This document shows, in pieces, positions 33,265 to 44,456 of a stretch of DNA of 64,000 bases. The stretch is from contig NZ_JAPUBT010000004.1 of NCBI RefSeq assembly GCF_030397665.1, positions 372,001-436,000 on the forward strand. Direction: 5' to 3'. The notes under the pieces are model-generated. The model was not told the origin of the DNA, made no database searches, and was given only the letters and a program-made list of their open reading frames with translations. Source of the DNA: Janthinobacterium sp. SUN073 (lineage in GTDB: Bacteria; Pseudomonadota; Gammaproteobacteria; Burkholderiales; Burkholderiaceae_D). Position 1 is the stretch's first letter; the number at the start of each line of letters is the position of its first letter. The translations under genes were made by a program, and so were the position numbers.

Positions 33265-34902
33265 ATGCCGACCATCCAGAACAATCTCGCCCACCTGCCC
33301 GCCGACTGGTGGCGCAGCGCCGTCATCTACCAGGTCTATCCACGCAGCTTCCTCGACAGCAATGGCGACGGCATCGGCGACTTGCCCGGCATTACCTCCA
33401 AGCTCGATTACATCGCCGCCCTCGGTGCCGATATCGTCTGGATCTCGCCCTTCTTCACGTCGCCGATGAAAGACTTCGGCTACGACGTGGCCGATTTCTG
33501 CGACGTCGACCCCATGTTCGGTACCCTGGCCGATTTCGACCGCCTGGTGGCGCGCGCCCATGAACTGGGCCTGAAAGTAATGATCGACCAAGTGCTGTCG
33601 CACTCGTCCGACATCCACCCGTGGTTCGTGGAAAGCCGCTCCAGCCGCGACAATGCCAAGGCCGACTGGTATGTATGGGCCGACCAGAAACCGGATGGCA
33701 CGGCGCCCAATAACTGGCTGTCCGTGTTCGGCGGTTCCGCGTGGCAATGGGAGCCGCGCCGTGGCCAGTACTTCCTGCACGATTTCCTCGCCAGCCAGCC
33801 CGACCTGAATTTCCATAACCCGGCCGTGCAGCAGGCCCAGCTGGACAACCTGCGCTTCTGGCTGGAACGCGGCGTCGATGGCTTCCGCTTCGATTCCTGC
33901 AACTTTCCGTATCACGACCAGTTGCTGCGCGACAATCCGCCGGCCGCCCAGCGCGACGCCAGCAGCGTGTCGGCCATCAACCCGTACGGCATGCAAGCGC
34001 ACGTGTACGACAAGACGCAGCCGGAAAACATCGCCTACCTGCAGCGCGTGCGCGCCATACTCGATGAATACCAGGCCATTTCCATCGGCGAAGTGGGCGA
34101 CGACAATGCGCTGGCCACCATGGCCGCCTACACGGGCGCCGACAAGCTGCACATGGCTTACAGTTTCAACTTGCTGACGGCGGAGTTTTCCGCCGCGCAC
34201 ATCCGCACGCAGGTGGAAGAGTTCGAAGCGCAAGTGGCCGACGGCTGGGCTTCCTGGTCCGTGGGCAACCACGACAGCGTGCGCGTCATGACGCGCTGGG
34301 GCGGCGAGAATCCATCGCCATCGCTGGCCAAGGTGGTGCTGGCCGTGCAAGCGGCGCTGAAAGGCACGCCGTGCCTGTACCAGGGCGACGAGCTGGCCCT
34401 GACGGAAGCGGACATTCCTTTCGAAGCGCTGCAAGACCCGTACGGCATCCCGTTCTGGCCCCAGTTCAAGGGCCGCGATGGTTGCCGCACGCCGATGCCA
34501 TGGGTGGCTGACGCGCCGCATGGCGGCTTCAGTTCGGCAAAACCCTGGTTGCCCGTGCCGCCCGAGCATCTGGCGCGCGCCGTTGACGTGGAAGAGCGCG
34601 ATAACGCCTCGCCCTTGACCTTTGCGCAGAACATCCTCGCCTGGCGCCGCACCCTGCCGCAATTGCTGCGCGGCGATATCGTCTTCTTCGATGCGCCGGA
34701 ACCCGTGCTGGCCCTGCGCCGCGACTTGCCCGGTCAACCATCCGTGCTGGCCGCCTTCAACCTGGGCACCGAAACGGTCACGTTTGACTTGCCGGCCGCC
34801 GCAGCAGCGACCGACCTGGCCGGCCACGGCTTGCCGGGTAGCAAAGATGGCCAGCAGATCAGCCTGCCACCGCATGGCGGCTGGTTCGGCACGCACGCTT
34901 AA
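33265..34902 (+). CDS. GH13 alpha-glucosidase (cytosolic)
   Basis: A 545-residue glycoside hydrolase family 13 enzyme of the oligo-1,6-glucosidase/alpha-glucosidase branch. It starts directly with WWRSAVIYQVYPRSFLDSNGDGIGDLPGI and has no signal peptide, so it works in the cytosol. The catalytic triad is nucleophile D210 (GFRFDS), acid/base E276 (ISIGEVGDD) and D337 (VGNHDSVR). A C-terminal beta domain is present. It should split imported maltodextrins to glucose. It is the first gene of the operon that continues with malK and malE. Confidence 0.9.
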   Translation: MPTIQNNLAHLPADWWRSAVIYQVYPRSFLDSNGDGIGDLPGITSKLDYIAALGADIVWISPFFTSPMKDFGYDVADFCDVDPMFGTLADFDRLVARAHELGLKVMIDQVLSHSSDIHPWFVESRSSRDNAKADWYVWADQKPDGTAPNNWLSVFGGSAWQWEPRRGQYFLHDFLASQPDLNFHNPAVQQAQLDNLRFWLERGVDGFRFDSCNFPYHDQLLRDNPPAAQRDASSVSAINPYGMQAHVYDKTQPENIAYLQRVRAILDEYQAISIGEVGDDNALATMAAYTGADKLHMAYSFNLLTAEFSAAHIRTQVEEFEAQVADGWASWSVGNHDSVRVMTRWGGENPSPSLAKVVLAVQAALKGTPCLYQGDELALTEADIPFEALQDPYGIPFWPQFKGRDGCRTPMPWVADAPHGGFSSAKPWLPVPPEHLARAVDVEERDNASPLTFAQNILAWRRTLPQLLRGDIVFFDAPEPVLALRRDLPGQPSVLAAFNLGTETVTFDLPAAAAATDLAGHGLPGSKDGQQISLPPHGGWFGTHA

Positions 34903-34986
34903 ACAGTACCCTTTGGCGGCCATGCCGCCAATTACAATAACGAGCCCCGCGCATCAGCGGGGACGGATTGACACAGTGAGGACGAC

Positions 34987-36072
<1,086 letters not shown>

Positions 36073-36086
36073 CACCCGAATTAAGG

Positions 36087-36161
36087 GGCCAGGCGCTACA
36101 GGCGCCGCCTGGCCTGGTTGCATCGTTTCAGCCTTGATACTCAACATAAACTTAGCATAAA
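36087..36161 (+). promoter_or_regulatory. malK-malE intergenic hairpin and possible internal promoter
   Basis: GGCCAGGCG (36087-36095) and CGCCTGGCC (36106-36114) form a 9-bp stem with no U-run, so it is more likely a stabiliser or weak attenuator than a full terminator. Downstream, TTGATA (36134-36139), a 16-bp spacer and CATAAA (36156-36161) could form a promoter for malE. No AAAGCGCTTT operator lies here. Confidence 0.4.
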
Positions 36162-36181
36162 AAAAGATACTGGAGATTGAC

Positions 36182-37402
36182 ATGTCCTTCACGCACCCGA
36201 AACGCAGCTTCATCAAAACCACGCTGATCGCCGCCGCCCTGGCCGGCATCGGCAACCTGGCCGCCGTCAGCATGGCGAACGCGGCCGAAGCAGGCACCCT
36301 CTTGATCTGGATCAATGGCGACAAAGGCTACAAGGGCCTGGCCAAGGTCGGCGAGGAATTCACCAAGAAGACGGGCATCAAGGTCGTCGTCGAACACCCG
36401 GAAGATGCGCCAAACAAATTCCAGCAAGCGGCGGCCGCCGGCAAGGGCCCGGACATCTGGATCTGGCCGCATGACCGCATCGGCGGCTGGATCGACGCCG
36501 GCTTGCTGCAACCAGTGACGCCAAGCAAGGAAGCGCGCGCCGCCATCCTGCCGCTGGCGTGGAACGCCTTCACCGTGGGCGGCAAGACCTGGGGCTACCC
36601 GATCTCCATCGAAGCCGTCGCCCTCGTCTACAACAAGGACCTGGTGCCGAACCCGCCCAAGACGTTCGAGGAAATCGCCGCGCTGGACAAAAAACTCTCC
36701 GCACAAGGCAAGAAGGCCATCCTGTGGGATTACACGAATACCTATTTCACCTGGCCTTTGCTGGGCGCGGGCGGCGGTTTCCCGTTTGAAGTCAAGTCCG
36801 ATGGCCGCTACGATGCGGCCAAGACGGGTGTCAACAATGCCGGCTCGCAGGCGGGCGTGAATGCGCTGATGAACCTGATCAACAGCGGCGCCATGCCGAA
36901 GGGCGCCGGTTACGCGGAAATGGAAGCGGGCTTCAACCAGGGCAAGATCGCCATGATGATCAACGGCCCATGGTCTTGGGACAATGCGCGCAAATCGAAG
37001 ATCAATTACGGCGTGGCAACGATTCCTACCGTGGCAGGCAAGACGGCCACCCCATTCGTGGGCGTGCTGGGTGCGATGATTTCGAAAGCCAGCCCGAACA
37101 AGGACCTGGCGACGGAATTCCTGGAAAATCAGATGCTGCAGCTCAATGGCCTGAAAACCATCAACGCCGATGTCCCGCTGGGCACGCCAGCTAATAAAGT
37201 GCTGTTCGCGGAATTGAAAGCCAACCCGAACATCCAGGCGACGATGGAAAGCGCGCAAGCGGGCCGCCCGATGCCGAACAACCCGGAAATGGGCCGCTTC
37301 TGGTCGTCGATGCAATCGGCGCTGGAAAACATCACGCAAGGCCGCCAGAGCACCAAGGATGGCCTGGACGCGGCGGCGAAGCGGATTACGACGGCGAATT
37401 AA
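36182..37402 (+). CDS. malE: Maltose/maltodextrin-binding protein MalE
   Basis: A 406-residue periplasmic binding protein. The signal peptide spans about residues 1-35 ([22 protein letters not shown]). The mature part begins [38 protein letters not shown], aligning with E. coli MalE, and includes [44 protein letters not shown] and [22 protein letters not shown]. It hands maltodextrins to MalFG. GGAGA is upstream of the ATG. A palindromic element separates it from malF. Confidence 0.93.
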   Translation: MSFTHPKRSFIKTTLIAAALAGIGNLAAVSMANAAEAGTLLIWINGDKGYKGLAKVGEEFTKKTGIKVVVEHPEDAPNKFQQAAAAGKGPDIWIWPHDRIGGWIDAGLLQPVTPSKEARAAILPLAWNAFTVGGKTWGYPISIEAVALVYNKDLVPNPPKTFEEIAALDKKLSAQGKKAILWDYTNTYFTWPLLGAGGGFPFEVKSDGRYDAAKTGVNNAGSQAGVNALMNLINSGAMPKGAGYAEMEAGFNQGKIAMMINGPWSWDNARKSKINYGVATIPTVAGKTATPFVGVLGAMISKASPNKDLATEFLENQMLQLNGLKTINADVPLGTPANKVLFAELKANPNIQATMESAQAGRPMPNNPEMGRFWSSMQSALENITQGRQSTKDGLDAAAKRITTAN

Positions 37403-37466
37403 GCGATTATCGTTGGCTTGGTTAATGCTTTCAACATGAATCAACCCTAAACCCAAAACGACATCC

Positions 37467-37493
37467 GGGGTCGGACCCTCAGGGTCCGACCCC
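37467..37493. repeat. Palindromic element copy 4 (27-bp core) between malE and malF
   Basis: The core palindrome extends to CCGGGG...CCCCGG (37465-37495). Flanks are AACCC (37443-37447) and GGGTT (37505-37509). It begins about 40 nt after the malE stop and 85 nt before malF, the position REP sequences occupy in E. coli malE-malF. Confidence 0.9.
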
Positions 37494-37577
37494 GGCCGTT
37501 CAACGGGTTCAGCCATCAACACGCCAACATCGTTTTAGCACCATCCTTACAGCGCTTCATTTTCACAGGTATCCATC

Positions 37578-39089
37578 GTGCGCAAGTTTATCGGCCCTAC
37601 GGTATTGACCATCAGCATGGCGCTGGGTCTGTATCTGCTCTTCATGTTGTACATTTCCGGCCAGACCATGCTGGCCGCCGTTTTCCTCGGCTTGCTGACC
37701 CTGACGACGTTTGTCTTCACGTCGCCGCGCGCCTATGCCTACCGTTATCTGTTTCCCGGCATCACGGCGGTCATCGTCTTCGTGCTGCTGCCGATGGTGT
37801 ACACGGTGTCGATCGGCTTTACCAATTTCAGTTCGCGCAACCTGCTTACCTACGAGCGGGCCACGCAATATTTGCTGGACGAGACGCAGCGCGTGGAAAG
37901 CACGGGCTACGCGCTGACAGTGCACCCGGACAACAAGGAGTACCGCTTGCGTTTGGAAAGCCCGGACACGGGCGAAGTGCTGCTGACGCCGCCGCTGGCC
38001 CTGAAGCGCGCCGTACCTTTGACCGTGGAAGTGGCGCCGGCTGACCCCGTGCAGGCGCCCGTGCTGGCCCCGCCGCTGCCCATCAAGGACATCATCGCCC
38101 TGCAAAAGGATCTGAAGCTGCTCACCCTCGTGCTGCCGAACAAGATCGAGCTGCGCATGGTGGGCTTGCGCGAATTCGGCCCCGTCGCGCATGTCTACAA
38201 GCAGCTGCCCGACAAAACCCTGAAGAAAATCGCCACGGGCGAGCTCGTCAAACCGAACTTCAAGACGGGCTTTTATGAAATGCCGGATGGCACGAAACTG
38301 GAGCCTGGCTTCAAGGTCAACGTGGGTTTCGCCAACTTCGTGAAGATTTTCTCCGACGAAGCGTTCCGCGGCCCCTTCCTGCGCATTTTTGTGTGGACCA
38401 TCGTTTTCGCCCTGATCAGCGTGGCCACCACGACGGGCCTGGGCATGGTGCTGGCCGTACTCTTGAACTGGGATGCGCTGCGCTTCCGCGGCCTGTACCG
38501 CACCCTGCTGTTCCTGCCGTACGCCGTGCCGGGTTTTATCTCCATCCTGGTCTTCAAGGGCTTGTTCAATAACAACTTTGGCGAAATCAACCTGGTGCTC
38601 GACGCCCTGTTCGGCATCAAGCCCGCCTGGTTCTCGGACACCACGCTGGCCAAGGCCATGATTTTGATCGTCAACACCTGGCTCGGCTACCCCTACATGA
38701 TGGTCGTGTGCATGGGCTTGATCAAGGCGATTCCATCGGACCTGTACGAAGCCTCGGCCCTGGCCGGCGCGGGACCGCTGACGAATTTCTTCAAGATCAC
38801 CTTACCGTTGATCATCAAGCCGCTGACGCCGCTGATGGTGGCCAGCCTGGGTTTTAACTTCAACAATTTCGTACTGATCAGCTTGCTGACGGGCGGGCGT
38901 CCCGATTTCCTCGACACCACCTTACCGGCCGGCACGACGGACTTGCTCGTGTCCTACACCTACCGCATCGCGTTCGAGGATTCCGGCCAGAACTTTGGCC
39001 TGGCCGCCGCCATCTCGACCCTGATTTTCTTCCTCGTGGCCGCGATTTCGCTGGTCAACATGCGCCTGACGCGCATGAACAAAGCATAA
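37578..39089 (+). CDS. malF: Maltose ABC transporter permease MalF
   Basis: A 503-residue inner-membrane permease. TM helices start at about 8-50, followed by a third and fourth helix ([25 protein letters not shown]), the large periplasmic P2 loop (about 85-260) typical of MalF, and the permease core with the EAA-type loop [20 protein letters not shown] at about 393-412, which contacts Mal[15 protein letters not shown] is conserved in MalF. With MalG it forms the maltodextrin channel. malG follows 10 nt downstream. Confidence 0.93.
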   Translation: MRKFIGPTVLTISMALGLYLLFMLYISGQTMLAAVFLGLLTLTTFVFTSPRAYAYRYLFPGITAVIVFVLLPMVYTVSIGFTNFSSRNLLTYERATQYLLDETQRVESTGYALTVHPDNKEYRLRLESPDTGEVLLTPPLALKRAVPLTVEVAPADPVQAPVLAPPLPIKDIIALQKDLKLLTLVLPNKIELRMVGLREFGPVAHVYKQLPDKTLKKIATGELVKPNFKTGFYEMPDGTKLEPGFKVNVGFANFVKIFSDEAFRGPFLRIFVWTIVFALISVATTTGLGMVLAVLLNWDALRFRGLYRTLLFLPYAVPGFISILVFKGLFNNNFGEINLVLDALFGIKPAWFSDTTLAKAMILIVNTWLGYPYMMVVCMGLIKAIPSDLYEASALAGAGPLTNFFKITLPLIIKPLTPLMVASLGFNFNNFVLISLLTGGRPDFLDTTLPAGTTDLLVSYTYRIAFEDSGQNFGLAAAISTLIFFLVAAISLVNMRLTRMNKA

Positions 39090-39099
39090 AGGACCGACC

Positions 39100-39990
39100 A
39101 TGGCTATCGTTGTCGACCGTTCCAACCGCTGGCGCATCCTGGCGGCCCACGTTGCCGTGATCGCGCTGATCGCGCTGGTGATGTTCCCCTTCCTGATGAT
39201 CTTGTCGATCTCGCTGCGCCCCGGCAATTTCGCCTCGGGCAGTCTGATCCCGCCCGAAATCAGCTTCGAGCACTGGCGATTGGCGCTGGGCATGTCTTAC
39301 CAGGCGCCCAACGGCACCCTGGTCGAACCGGACTTCCCCGTGCTGCTGTGGCTGTGGAATTCGATCAAAGTGGCCAGCATGAGCGCCACCGTCACCGTGC
39401 TGCTGTCGACCACTTGCGCGTACGCGTTCGCGCGCATGCAGTTCCGCTTCAAGTCGCAGACGCTGTCCGCGCTGATGCTGCTGCAGATGTTCCCCGCCGT
39501 GCTGGCCCTGGTGGCCATCTACGCCATCTTCGACGTGCTGGGCAGCTACGTGCCATGGCTGGGCATCGACCACCACGGCAGCCTGGTGCTCGCTTACACG
39601 GGCGGCATCGCCCTGCATATCTGGACCATCAAGGGCTACTATCAAACCATCCCCATCGAGATCGAGGAAGCGGCCAAGGTCGACGGCGCCACGCAGTGGC
39701 AGGCGTTCATCTACGTACTGCTGCCGATGACGGTGCCCATTCTGATGGTGGTGTTTTTGTTGTCCTTCATCGGCGCCATCATCGAATACCCGATCGCCTC
39801 CGTACTGCTGCATGAACAGAACAACCTGACCCTGGCCGTCGGTTCGAAACTGTTCCTGTACGAGCAAAAATACCTGTGGGGCGACTTCGCCGCGGCAGCC
39901 ATTTTGTCGGGCCTGCCCATCACGGCTGTATTCCTGCTGGCGCAAAAATGGATGATCTCCGGCCTGACGGCTGGCGGCGTGAAGGGCTGA
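39100..39990 (+). CDS. malG: Maltose ABC transporter permease MalG
   Basis: A 296-residue permease with six helices. [37 protein letters not shown] is the MalG N-terminal pattern, the EAA loop is [23 protein letters not shown] at about 187-209, and the C-terminus [11 protein letters not shown] is the characteristic MalG tail that inserts near MalK. It overlaps no gene but is 10 nt from malF and 1 nt from the amylase start, so the three are translated as a block. Confidence 0.94.
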   Translation: MAIVVDRSNRWRILAAHVAVIALIALVMFPFLMILSISLRPGNFASGSLIPPEISFEHWRLALGMSYQAPNGTLVEPDFPVLLWLWNSIKVASMSATVTVLLSTTCAYAFARMQFRFKSQTLSALMLLQMFPAVLALVAIYAIFDVLGSYVPWLGIDHHGSLVLAYTGGIALHIWTIKGYYQTIPIEIEEAAKVDGATQWQAFIYVLLPMTVPILMVVFLLSFIGAIIEYPIASVLLHEQNNLTLAVGSKLFLYEQKYLWGDFAAAAILSGLPITAVFLLAQKWMISGLTAGGVKG

Positions 39991-39991
39991 C

Positions 39992-41620
39992 ATGAAGACC
40001 GTGCTGACCGCCCTCGCCGCTTTGCTCTTCTGCGCACCGGCGCAGGCGGGCAGTTTCGCGGACAATCCCATCGTCTACTTTGCCGTGACGGACCGCTACG
40101 CCAACGGCAATCCCGGCAACGACCACAGTTATGGCCGCGCGGCCGACCCGCAAGGCGGCGATGTCGGCAGCTTTCACGGCGGCGACATCGCCGGCATCAC
40201 GCAACAGCTGAAAGCCGGCTATTTTCAAGAACTGGGCGTCAACGCCCTGTGGATCACGGCGCCCTACGAGCAGATCCACGGCTGGGTGGTGGGCGGCAAG
40301 CAGCAATTCCGGCACTACGCCTACCACGGCTACTGGGCGCTCGATTACACCACCATGGATGCCAACATGGGCACGCGCGAAGAATTGCGCGAGATGATCA
40401 ACACGGCCCACGCGCAAGGCATCCGCGTGCTGTTCGACGTGGTGCTGAACCATCCCGGCTATGCGGACTTGCGCACCCTGGCCGAATACAAAGTGCCCGT
40501 GCTGTGGCCCGGCCACGAAAAGGCCGGCTTGCGCGACTATCACAGCTTCATCGACTACAACAACTTCGCATTCGCGCAGTGGTGGGGCCCGGACTGGGTG
40601 CGCGCGGGCTTGCCCGGCTACCCCGATGGCGGCCAGGACGACTACACCATGCAGCTGGCCTACCTGCCCGACTTCCGCACGGAAAGCGGCAAGGCCGTGG
40701 GCTTGCCACCGATTTTGCAGCGCAAAGCCGACACACGCGCCGTGGCCCTGCCCGATGCGACAGTACGTTCTTACCTTGTTCATTGGCTGGCCGACTGGGT
40801 GCGCGAATTCGGCGTCGACGGTTTCAGGGCCGACACCGTCAAGCACGTGGAACCGGCCAGCTGGCTGGCCTTGCGCGCGTCGGCCACCGATGCATTGAAG
40901 GATTGGAAGGCGCGCCATCCGCAGCAAAAGATCGACGACGCGCCATTCTGGATGACGGGCGAAGCGTGGGGCCACGGCCCCGAACGCAGCAGCTGGTTCG
41001 ATGCCGGCTTCGATTCGATGATCAATTTCGATTTCCAGAATCGCGCCAGTGGTGACTGGAAAAACATCGATGGCGTGTACCGCCAGTACGCGGGCTTGCT
41101 GAATAAGAGTCCCCGCTACGACATCCTGTCGTATATCTCCTCGCACGACACCAGCCTGTTCCCGCGCGATCAATTGAAACATGGCTTGTCCGCCCTGCTG
41201 CTGGCGCCGGGCGGCGTGCAGCTGTTCTATGGCGATGAAAGCGCGCGCCAGCCGGGCGCCGCGCCCATCGGCGACGAACAGCAGGCCACGCGCTCCGACA
41301 TGAACTGGACATCCATGGACTCTGCAACTCTGGCGCATGCGCGCAAGCTGGGCCAGTTCCGGCTGCGCCACCCTGCCCTGGCGCGCGGCGAGCACAAATT
41401 CATCAACGACAAGCCGTACGCCTTCGCCCGCGTGATGGATGGCGATGCCGTCATCGCCGTGCCCGAGGCGCAGGGTACGCTCGACCTGAAGGTGCACGGC
41501 GTCTTCGCCGATGGCACCCTGCTGCGCGACGCCTACACGCATCAAACCTACATCGTCAAAGATGGTGCCGTCGCCGTGAACGCGGCCGGCACCGTCCTGT
41601 TAGAAAAGGCAGCACCATGA
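39992..41620 (+). CDS. Exported GH13 alpha-amylase
   Basis: A 542-residue alpha-amylase with a clear signal peptide (KTVLTALAALLFCAPAQA, cleavage near residue 19). GH13 regions are VYFAVTDRYANGNPGND, VLFDVVLNH, the nucleophile Asp in VDGFRADTVKH, the acid/base Glu in WMTGEAWGHG, and the third Asp in YISSHDTSLFP. The domain order suggests a periplasmic enzyme comparable to MalS. It would trim maltodextrins entering through LamB before MalE captures them. Its last 4 nt overlap the kinase start (ATGA). Confidence 0.9.
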   Translation: MKTVLTALAALLFCAPAQAGSFADNPIVYFAVTDRYANGNPGNDHSYGRAADPQGGDVGSFHGGDIAGITQQLKAGYFQELGVNALWITAPYEQIHGWVVGGKQQFRHYAYHGYWALDYTTMDANMGTREELREMINTAHAQGIRVLFDVVLNHPGYADLRTLAEYKVPVLWPGHEKAGLRDYHSFIDYNNFAFAQWWGPDWVRAGLPGYPDGGQDDYTMQLAYLPDFRTESGKAVGLPPILQRKADTRAVALPDATVRSYLVHWLADWVREFGVDGFRADTVKHVEPASWLALRASATDALKDWKARHPQQKIDDAPFWMTGEAWGHGPERSSWFDAGFDSMINFDFQNRASGDWKNIDGVYRQYAGLLNKSPRYDILSYISSHDTSLFPRDQLKHGLSALLLAPGGVQLFYGDESARQPGAAPIGDEQQATRSDMNWTSMDSATLAHARKLGQFRLRHPALARGEHKFINDKPYAFARVMDGDAVIAVPEAQGTLDLKVHGVFADGTLLRDAYTHQTYIVKDGAVAVNAAGTVLLEKAAP

Positions 41621-42528
41621 GTAGCTATGACATCCTGGTGGTCGGCGGCGCCGGCATCGACACCATCGTGCGCGTCCCTTCCCTGCAATTGCCCGTCGCC
41701 GATTCGCTGCACGTGGCGCCCATCCTCGACTATGTGGCGCACACGGGCAATGGCGTGGCGCTCGGTTGCCACGCGCTGGGCTTGCGCTGCAAATTCATCG
41801 ACTTCATCGGCGACGATGCGCAAGGCGCGGCCATCCTGCAGCGCTACAAAGAGGCAAAACTCGATTTTTCGCATCTCGTCGAAGCATCGGGCACGCGGCG
41901 CAGCGTCAACCTGGTCGACCCGCAGGGGCGCCGGCTGTCGCTGTACGACGGCCGCCATCCGGAAAACGTGCGCATGCCGGCCGCCTTTTATCTTCCCTAC
42001 CTGGGACCGGCGCACCATGCGCACTTTTCCATCATGGGCTGGGTGGCCGAACTGTTTGACGACGCGCAAGTGTGCGGCACAACGGTGTCGACCGACCTGC
42101 ACGACTGGGACGGCGTCAACCCGCACCACAAGACATTCGCCCTGCGCGCCGACCTGGTCTTCCTCAGCACGGCCGCGCTGGGCCAGCGCATGGAGTCCGT
42201 CATGCGCGCCATCGTGGCTGAAGGGCGCGCGCAGGCAGTGATCGCCATGGCCGGCGCCGACGGCGCCTACTTGCTGGAACGCGCCAGCGGCGAAGTGCGG
42301 CACTACCCGACGGCAGGCTTGACGCTGCCCGTGGTGGACACGAACGGTGCCGGCGACTCCTTCGTCGCCGCCTTTTTGCACGCCTGGCTCGATGGACGGC
42401 CGCTGGACGAGACCATGCGCCGCGGCGCCATCGCCGGCGCGTTTGCCTGCGCCCAGCATGGCACACATGAACGCTTCATCGGATCGGCGGAGCTGCATGA
42501 CTTAGATCAAGACCGCACTAGCTTATGA
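41617..42528 (+). CDS. PfkB-family sugar kinase
   Basis: A 303-residue ribokinase-fold kinase. N-terminal VVGGAGIDTIVRVPSLQLP and GGxGxN-like HTGNGVALGCHALG form the substrate side; the C-terminal signature VVDTNGAGDSFVAAFLHAWL contains the catalytic Asp in GAGDSF at about 247-252. Coupled by ATGA to the amylase, it is the last gene of the maltodextrin operon. The plausible substrate is glucose released by the alpha-glucosidase, which would make it a PfkB-type glucokinase; fructose or another hexose is possible. No ROK or GlK-type glucokinase is in the window. Confidence 0.83.
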   Translation: MSSYDILVVGGAGIDTIVRVPSLQLPVADSLHVAPILDYVAHTGNGVALGCHALGLRCKFIDFIGDDAQGAAILQRYKEAKLDFSHLVEASGTRRSVNLVDPQGRRLSLYDGRHPENVRMPAAFYLPYLGPAHHAHFSIMGWVAELFDDAQVCGTTVSTDLHDWDGVNPHHKTFALRADLVFLSTAALGQRMESVMRAIVAEGRAQAVIAMAGADGAYLLERASGEVRHYPTAGLTLPVVDTNGAGDSFVAAFLHAWLDGRPLDETMRRGAIAGAFACAQHGTHERFIGSAELHDLDQDRTSL

Positions 42529-42622
42529 CTTAATATTCTATCAAGCGTAGCAACGGGCTAACGGACGCATGGCACAATGGCTGCGGATTTCACCACCGCA
42601 TACCATCGATACCGGAGACCAC

Positions 42623-43909
42623 ATGAGAATCGAAACCCTGGCCGTGCACGCCGGCTACACACCCGACCCGACCACCAAGGCCGCCGCCGTCCCCATCTAC
42701 CAGACGGTGGCCTACGCCTTCGACAATGCCCAGCATGGCGCCGACCTGTTCGACCTGAAAGTCGCCGGCAATATCTACACGCGCATCATGAACCCCACGC
42801 AGGATGTGCTGGAAAAAAGAGTCGCGGCGCTGGAAGGCGGCGTGGCCGCGCTGGCCGTGGCGTCGGGCATGGCGGCCATTACCTACGCGATCCAGACCAT
42901 CGCCGAAGCGGGCGACAACTTCATCTCCGCCAGCCAGCTGTATGGCGGCACCTACAACCTGTTTGCCCACACCCTGCCGCAGATCGGCATCGAAGTGCGC
43001 TTCGCCGACGCACGCCAGCCGGAGACCTTCGCCGCGCTGATCGACGCGCGCACCAAGGCCATCTTCTGCGAATCGATCGGCAACCCGCTGGGCAATGTCA
43101 CGGACGTGGCGAAACTGGCCGAGATCGCGCATGCGCACGGAATCCCGCTGATCGTCGATAACACGGTGCCCAGCCCCTATCTGTTCCGCCCCATCGAACA
43201 TGGCGCCGACATCGTCGTCCATTCGCTGACCAAATACCTGGGCGGCCACGGTACCACCGTGGGCGGCGCCATCGTCGACAGCGGCAAATTTCCATGGGCC
43301 GAGCACAAGGAACGCTTCAAGCGCCTGAACGAACCGGACGTGTCGTATCACGGCGTCGTTTACACGGAAGCGTTCGGCCCCGCCGCCTTCATCGGCCGCG
43401 CGCGCGTGGTCCCGCTGCGTAACATGGGCGCGGCGATTTCGCCCTTGAGCGCCTTCCAGCTGATCCAGGGCATCGAGACACTGGCCTTGCGCATGGACCG
43501 CATCTGCGACAACACGCTGGCCCTGGCCAGACACCTGAAAAACCATCCGAAAGTCGCGTGGGTCAATTACGCGGGCCTGGAAGACCACCCGGACCACACG
43601 CTGGTGAAAAAATACATGCAGGGCCGCGCCTCGGGCATTTTGTCGTTCGGCCTGAAACTGGCTAGCGGAGAAGATCCGCGCGCGGCCGGCGCCCGCGTGC
43701 TCGACGCCCTGCAACTGTTCACGCGCCTGGTCAATATCGGCGACGCCAAGTCGCTGGCCACCCATCCGGCGTCCACCACGCACCGCCAGCTCAATCCGGC
43801 GGAACTGGCCAAGGCCGGCGTGTCCGAAGACATGCTGCGCCTGTCGGTCGGCATCGAGCATATCGACGACTTGCGCGAAGACCTGGAGCAGGCGTTGAAC
43901 GCCGCCTGA
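42623..43909 (+). CDS. metY: O-acetylhomoserine sulfhydrylase (MetY)
   Basis: A 428-residue Cys/Met-metabolism PLP enzyme. The PLP lysine is K204 in HSLTKYLGGHGT. The N-terminal ETLAVHAGYTPDPTTKAAAVPIYQT and the Tyr-Arg pair in IYTRIMNPTQDVLEKR are the MetY/OAH-sulfhydrylase pattern, as is the long insertion around KFPWAEHKERFKRLNEPD. It makes homocysteine from O-acetylhomoserine and sulfide and would use sulfide from the assimilation genes at the window start. GGAGA precedes ATG 42623. It is 94 bp after the kinase and probably has its own promoter. Confidence 0.92.
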   Translation: MRIETLAVHAGYTPDPTTKAAAVPIYQTVAYAFDNAQHGADLFDLKVAGNIYTRIMNPTQDVLEKRVAALEGGVAALAVASGMAAITYAIQTIAEAGDNFISASQLYGGTYNLFAHTLPQIGIEVRFADARQPETFAALIDARTKAIFCESIGNPLGNVTDVAKLAEIAHAHGIPLIVDNTVPSPYLFRPIEHGADIVVHSLTKYLGGHGTTVGGAIVDSGKFPWAEHKERFKRLNEPDVSYHGVVYTEAFGPAAFIGRARVVPLRNMGAAISPLSAFQLIQGIETLALRMDRICDNTLALARHLKNHPKVAWVNYAGLEDHPDHTLVKKYMQGRASGILSFGLKLASGEDPRAAGARVLDALQLFTRLVNIGDAKSLATHPASTTHRQLNPAELAKAGVSEDMLRLSVGIEHIDDLREDLEQALNAA

Positions 43910-44456
43910 ATCAGGTTAAAATTCGGGTGAAATCAGCTTGAAATCAGGCTGAAAGCCTGTCCTGGCATAGGCATGCAGACCCCGCCGGGACAGGCGCTTA
44001 CAAGCCGTAAAGCGAAGCCGGCGTTCACGCAGAGCGCCTGCGATGCTTCTGTCATCCTCCTCATGGTTGCACTGGATCGCCCCCAGGTCCAGCCCGGAAC
44101 CTCCTTCCCCCCTCCCCGCATCCCCTGATATCACGCCTACGCCATGGCAAGTGGCGGGCAGCTGACGTATGCGTCGTCACTCATGGTCAATACGCTCGCG
44201 TTGCGAAAACGAATCAAAACGAACAAAAAAGAATAATTAGATGTTGTTAAATTTTCGAACGTGCGTAGAATAAACAAAAAAAAGCGCGTTATTCTTCACT
44301 TCAGCGCAGTTCTCTTCCTGTTCGCATGAACGCCCGAATACGCCCACGGCAGTGGCAGGCAGGCGCATGGCAGCGACTGCGTGGCGGGATGAGAAACACC
44401 TGAAACCATGCACTTTTTATAGCCCATAGCGGCCTATCACCACCTTCAGGATCATG
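43910..44456. other. metY-glpD intergenic region
   Basis: 547 bp. The first part has TGAAATCAG direct repeats and an 8-bp stem with a long loop (GCCTGTCC 43955-43962, GGACAGGC 43988-43995). The central AT-rich part (44200-44290) holds the likely glpD promoter and AAAACGAA repeats, reported separately. The leader from about 44280 to 44456 contains a 25-codon frame (44326-44403) without a ribosome site. No convincing gene is present. Confidence 0.5.
44206..44271 (+). promoter_or_regulatory. Likely glpD promoter with AAAACGAA repeats (candidate GlpR sites)
   Basis: AAAACGAA occurs at 44206-44213 and 44216-44223, exactly 10 bp apart. TTTTCGAA (44252-44259) lies in the spacer of a candidate promoter TTGTTA (44244-44249), 16 bp, TAGAAT (44266-44271). 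DeoR-type GlpR proteins bind tandem sites of this kind; the assignment is inference. Transcription would begin about 180 nt before glpD. Confidence 0.5.

Noticed and set aside
43916..44134. A 72-codon minus-strand frame between metY and glpD
   Set aside because: No ribosome site, no recognisable features, and it overlaps an inverted repeat.
44326..44403. A 25-codon upstream frame in the glpD leader
   Set aside because: No ribosome site, no coupling to glpD, and length within chance expectation.
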